Shown one piece after another: positions 5,989 through 6,834 of a DNA stretch of 6,834 nucleotides. A program made the position numbers and the translations under genes. This DNA is from an uncultured Alistipes sp. Its GTDB lineage: Bacteria > Bacteroidota > Bacteroidia > Bacteroidales > Rikenellaceae. The stretch is from the NCBI GenBank assembly GCA_900550925.1, contig URTU01000094.1, positions 1-6,834 of the forward strand, written 5' to 3'. Each line of letters starts with the position of its first letter. The first letter of the stretch is position 1. The notes beneath the pieces are model-generated. The model did not search any database. It saw nothing but the letters and a program-made list of their open reading frames with translations, and was not told the DNA's origin.

Positions 5989-6834
5989 TTACTCGCCCAG
6001 CCCCATCAACTGCGCGATGCGGCGGCTCAATTCGGTATTGTCCATGATGCCCGCAAACTCCTTGGCTCCCGTTCCGTAGAACAGCGCCGGAGTCATTGTC
6101 GCCGTATGGCTCGTCGAACCGAACTTGTACTCAACCCCGCTCTCGGCCAGCGTAAAATCGCTCTTGCACGACGGCATCGACATACCGCCGGTTTCGTGGT
6201 CGGCACAGATCACAACCAGTGTCCCGGGATGAGCATCGGCATAGTCGAAGGCTACACCTACCGCACGGTCGAAATCACGCATCTCCTCCAGAATACCCTC
6301 CGGATCGTTGCTGTGCGCCTCCATATCGATCTGCGACCCCTCAATCATCATGAAGATTCCCTTGCCATCCTTACCGGCATTGGCCGTCAGAATATCCAGT
6401 GCCTTGGCCGCAGCCTGCGGAAGGTAATCCCCGCGCCCCTCGTCGAGCGAAGGCAGATGTTCGTCGGCAAAGATTCCGACAACGCGTCCCGAAACGATAT
6501 CTTCCGTATCATCGAACTCATTGATTACCGCATATCCACGCCGCTCGAGTTCATCCTCCAGATCGCGGCCATCCTCACGCGAGACAAAATCACGGCGTCC
6601 GCCGCCGAAAGCCACTTCGATTCCCGAATCCATGAACTGAAGCGCTATGTCCTGATACTGGTTACGGTTCGGGACATGAGCATAGAAGGCTGCCGGAGTG
6701 GCATGTGTCAGGTAACACGTCACGACAATACCCGTATGGCACCCTTCGCGCACGGCGCGTGTCAGGAGCGAAGTCAACGTATCACCCTCGATCGTTACGC
6801 CGATATAATGGTTTCCCGTCTTGTGGCCGGGGGC
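5989..6834 (-). CDS. Alkaline phosphatase, PhoA family (N-terminus outside window)
   Basis: C-terminal 281 residues of a metal-dependent phosphomonoesterase, normally exported to the periplasm or cell surface for phosphate scavenging. The frame is open to the window edge and starts with APGHKTGN, which in this family follows shortly after the catalytic serine. The nucleophile serine, the first metal aspartate and any signal peptide are therefore beyond the edge. The TTG at 6775-6777 is an internal leucine codon. Residues counted from the edge match E. coli PhoA: T46 in THATPAA (E. coli Thr155, Mg site), E165, D170 and H174 in EGSQIDMEAH (Glu322, Asp327, His331), D212/H213 in ADHETGG (Asp369, His370) and H243 in SHTAT (His412). 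At E. coli Asp153 this protein has His44, and at Lys328 it has Met171; His at the first site is common outside enterobacteria. It converges on the HAD gene. Its promoter is not visible, so phosphate control cannot be judged. Confidence 0.94.
   Translation of the reverse strand, partial: APGHKTGNHYIGVTIEGDTLTSLLTRAVREGCHTGIVVTCYLTHATPAAFYAHVPNRNQYQDIALQFMDSGIEVAFGGGRRDFVSREDGRDLEDELERRGYAVINEFDDTEDIVSGRVVGIFADEHLPSLDEGRGDYLPQAAAKALDILTANAGKDGKGIFMMIEGSQIDMEAHSNDPEGILEEMRDFDRAVGVAFDYADAHPGTLVVICADHETGGMSMPSCKSDFTLAESGVEYKFGSTSHTATMTPALFYGTGAKEFAGIMDNTELSRRIAQLMGLGE

Noticed and set aside
6775..6777. TTG as the start of the alkaline phosphatase
   Set aside because: Conserved family sequence continues in frame to the window edge; this is an internal leucine.

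Overview
The window looks like chromosomal DNA from a GC-rich member of the Bacteroidota, plausibly Alistipes or another Rikenellaceae. Three things suggest this: the leucine gene order leuC-leuD-(second LeuA-family synthase)-leuB, which I recall from Bacteroides; start codons with no Shine-Dalgarno sequence; and one promoter of the Bacteroidota type (TAnnTTTG -7 box). The genus is an inference.

Region 1 (1-4394, + strand) is the downstream part of a branched-chain amino acid operon: leuC (5' end cut by the window edge), leuD, a 513-residue acyl-CoA-dependent 2-oxoacid synthase, and leuB. Spacing is tight: 13 nt, 13 nt, then an 11-nt overlap. The synthase has the LeuA catalytic and C-terminal regulatory domains. 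Its substrate pocket carries the residues I remember for Leptospira (R)-citramalate synthase, not those of 2-isopropylmalate synthase. If that is right, the operon serves two pathways. LeuC/LeuD and LeuB process isopropylmalate to leucine, and also process citramalate (from pyruvate and acetyl-CoA) to 2-oxobutyrate, the isoleucine precursor, bypassing threonine deaminase.

Region 2 (4395-4571) is a 177-nt gap. It holds a perfect 16-bp hairpin that probably ends the leu operon. A Bacteroidota-type promoter sits against it, with its -33-like element inside the 3' arm.

Region 3 (4572-5869, + strand) is a two-gene unit, a GNAT N-acetyltransferase and a Cof-type HAD phosphatase, joined by a 4-nt ATGA overlap. 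Substrates cannot be named from the sequence.

Region 4 (5870-5988) separates convergent genes and holds two hairpins that look like terminators.

Region 5 (5989-6834, - strand) is the C-terminal 281 residues of a PhoA-family alkaline phosphatase whose start lies beyond the right edge.

I see no mobile element, CRISPR array, tRNA, rRNA or phage gene, and no convincing novel multi-gene system. The most interesting points are the probable citramalate synthase, an unusual residue at the NAD-selectivity position of LeuB, and the hairpin/promoter overlap.
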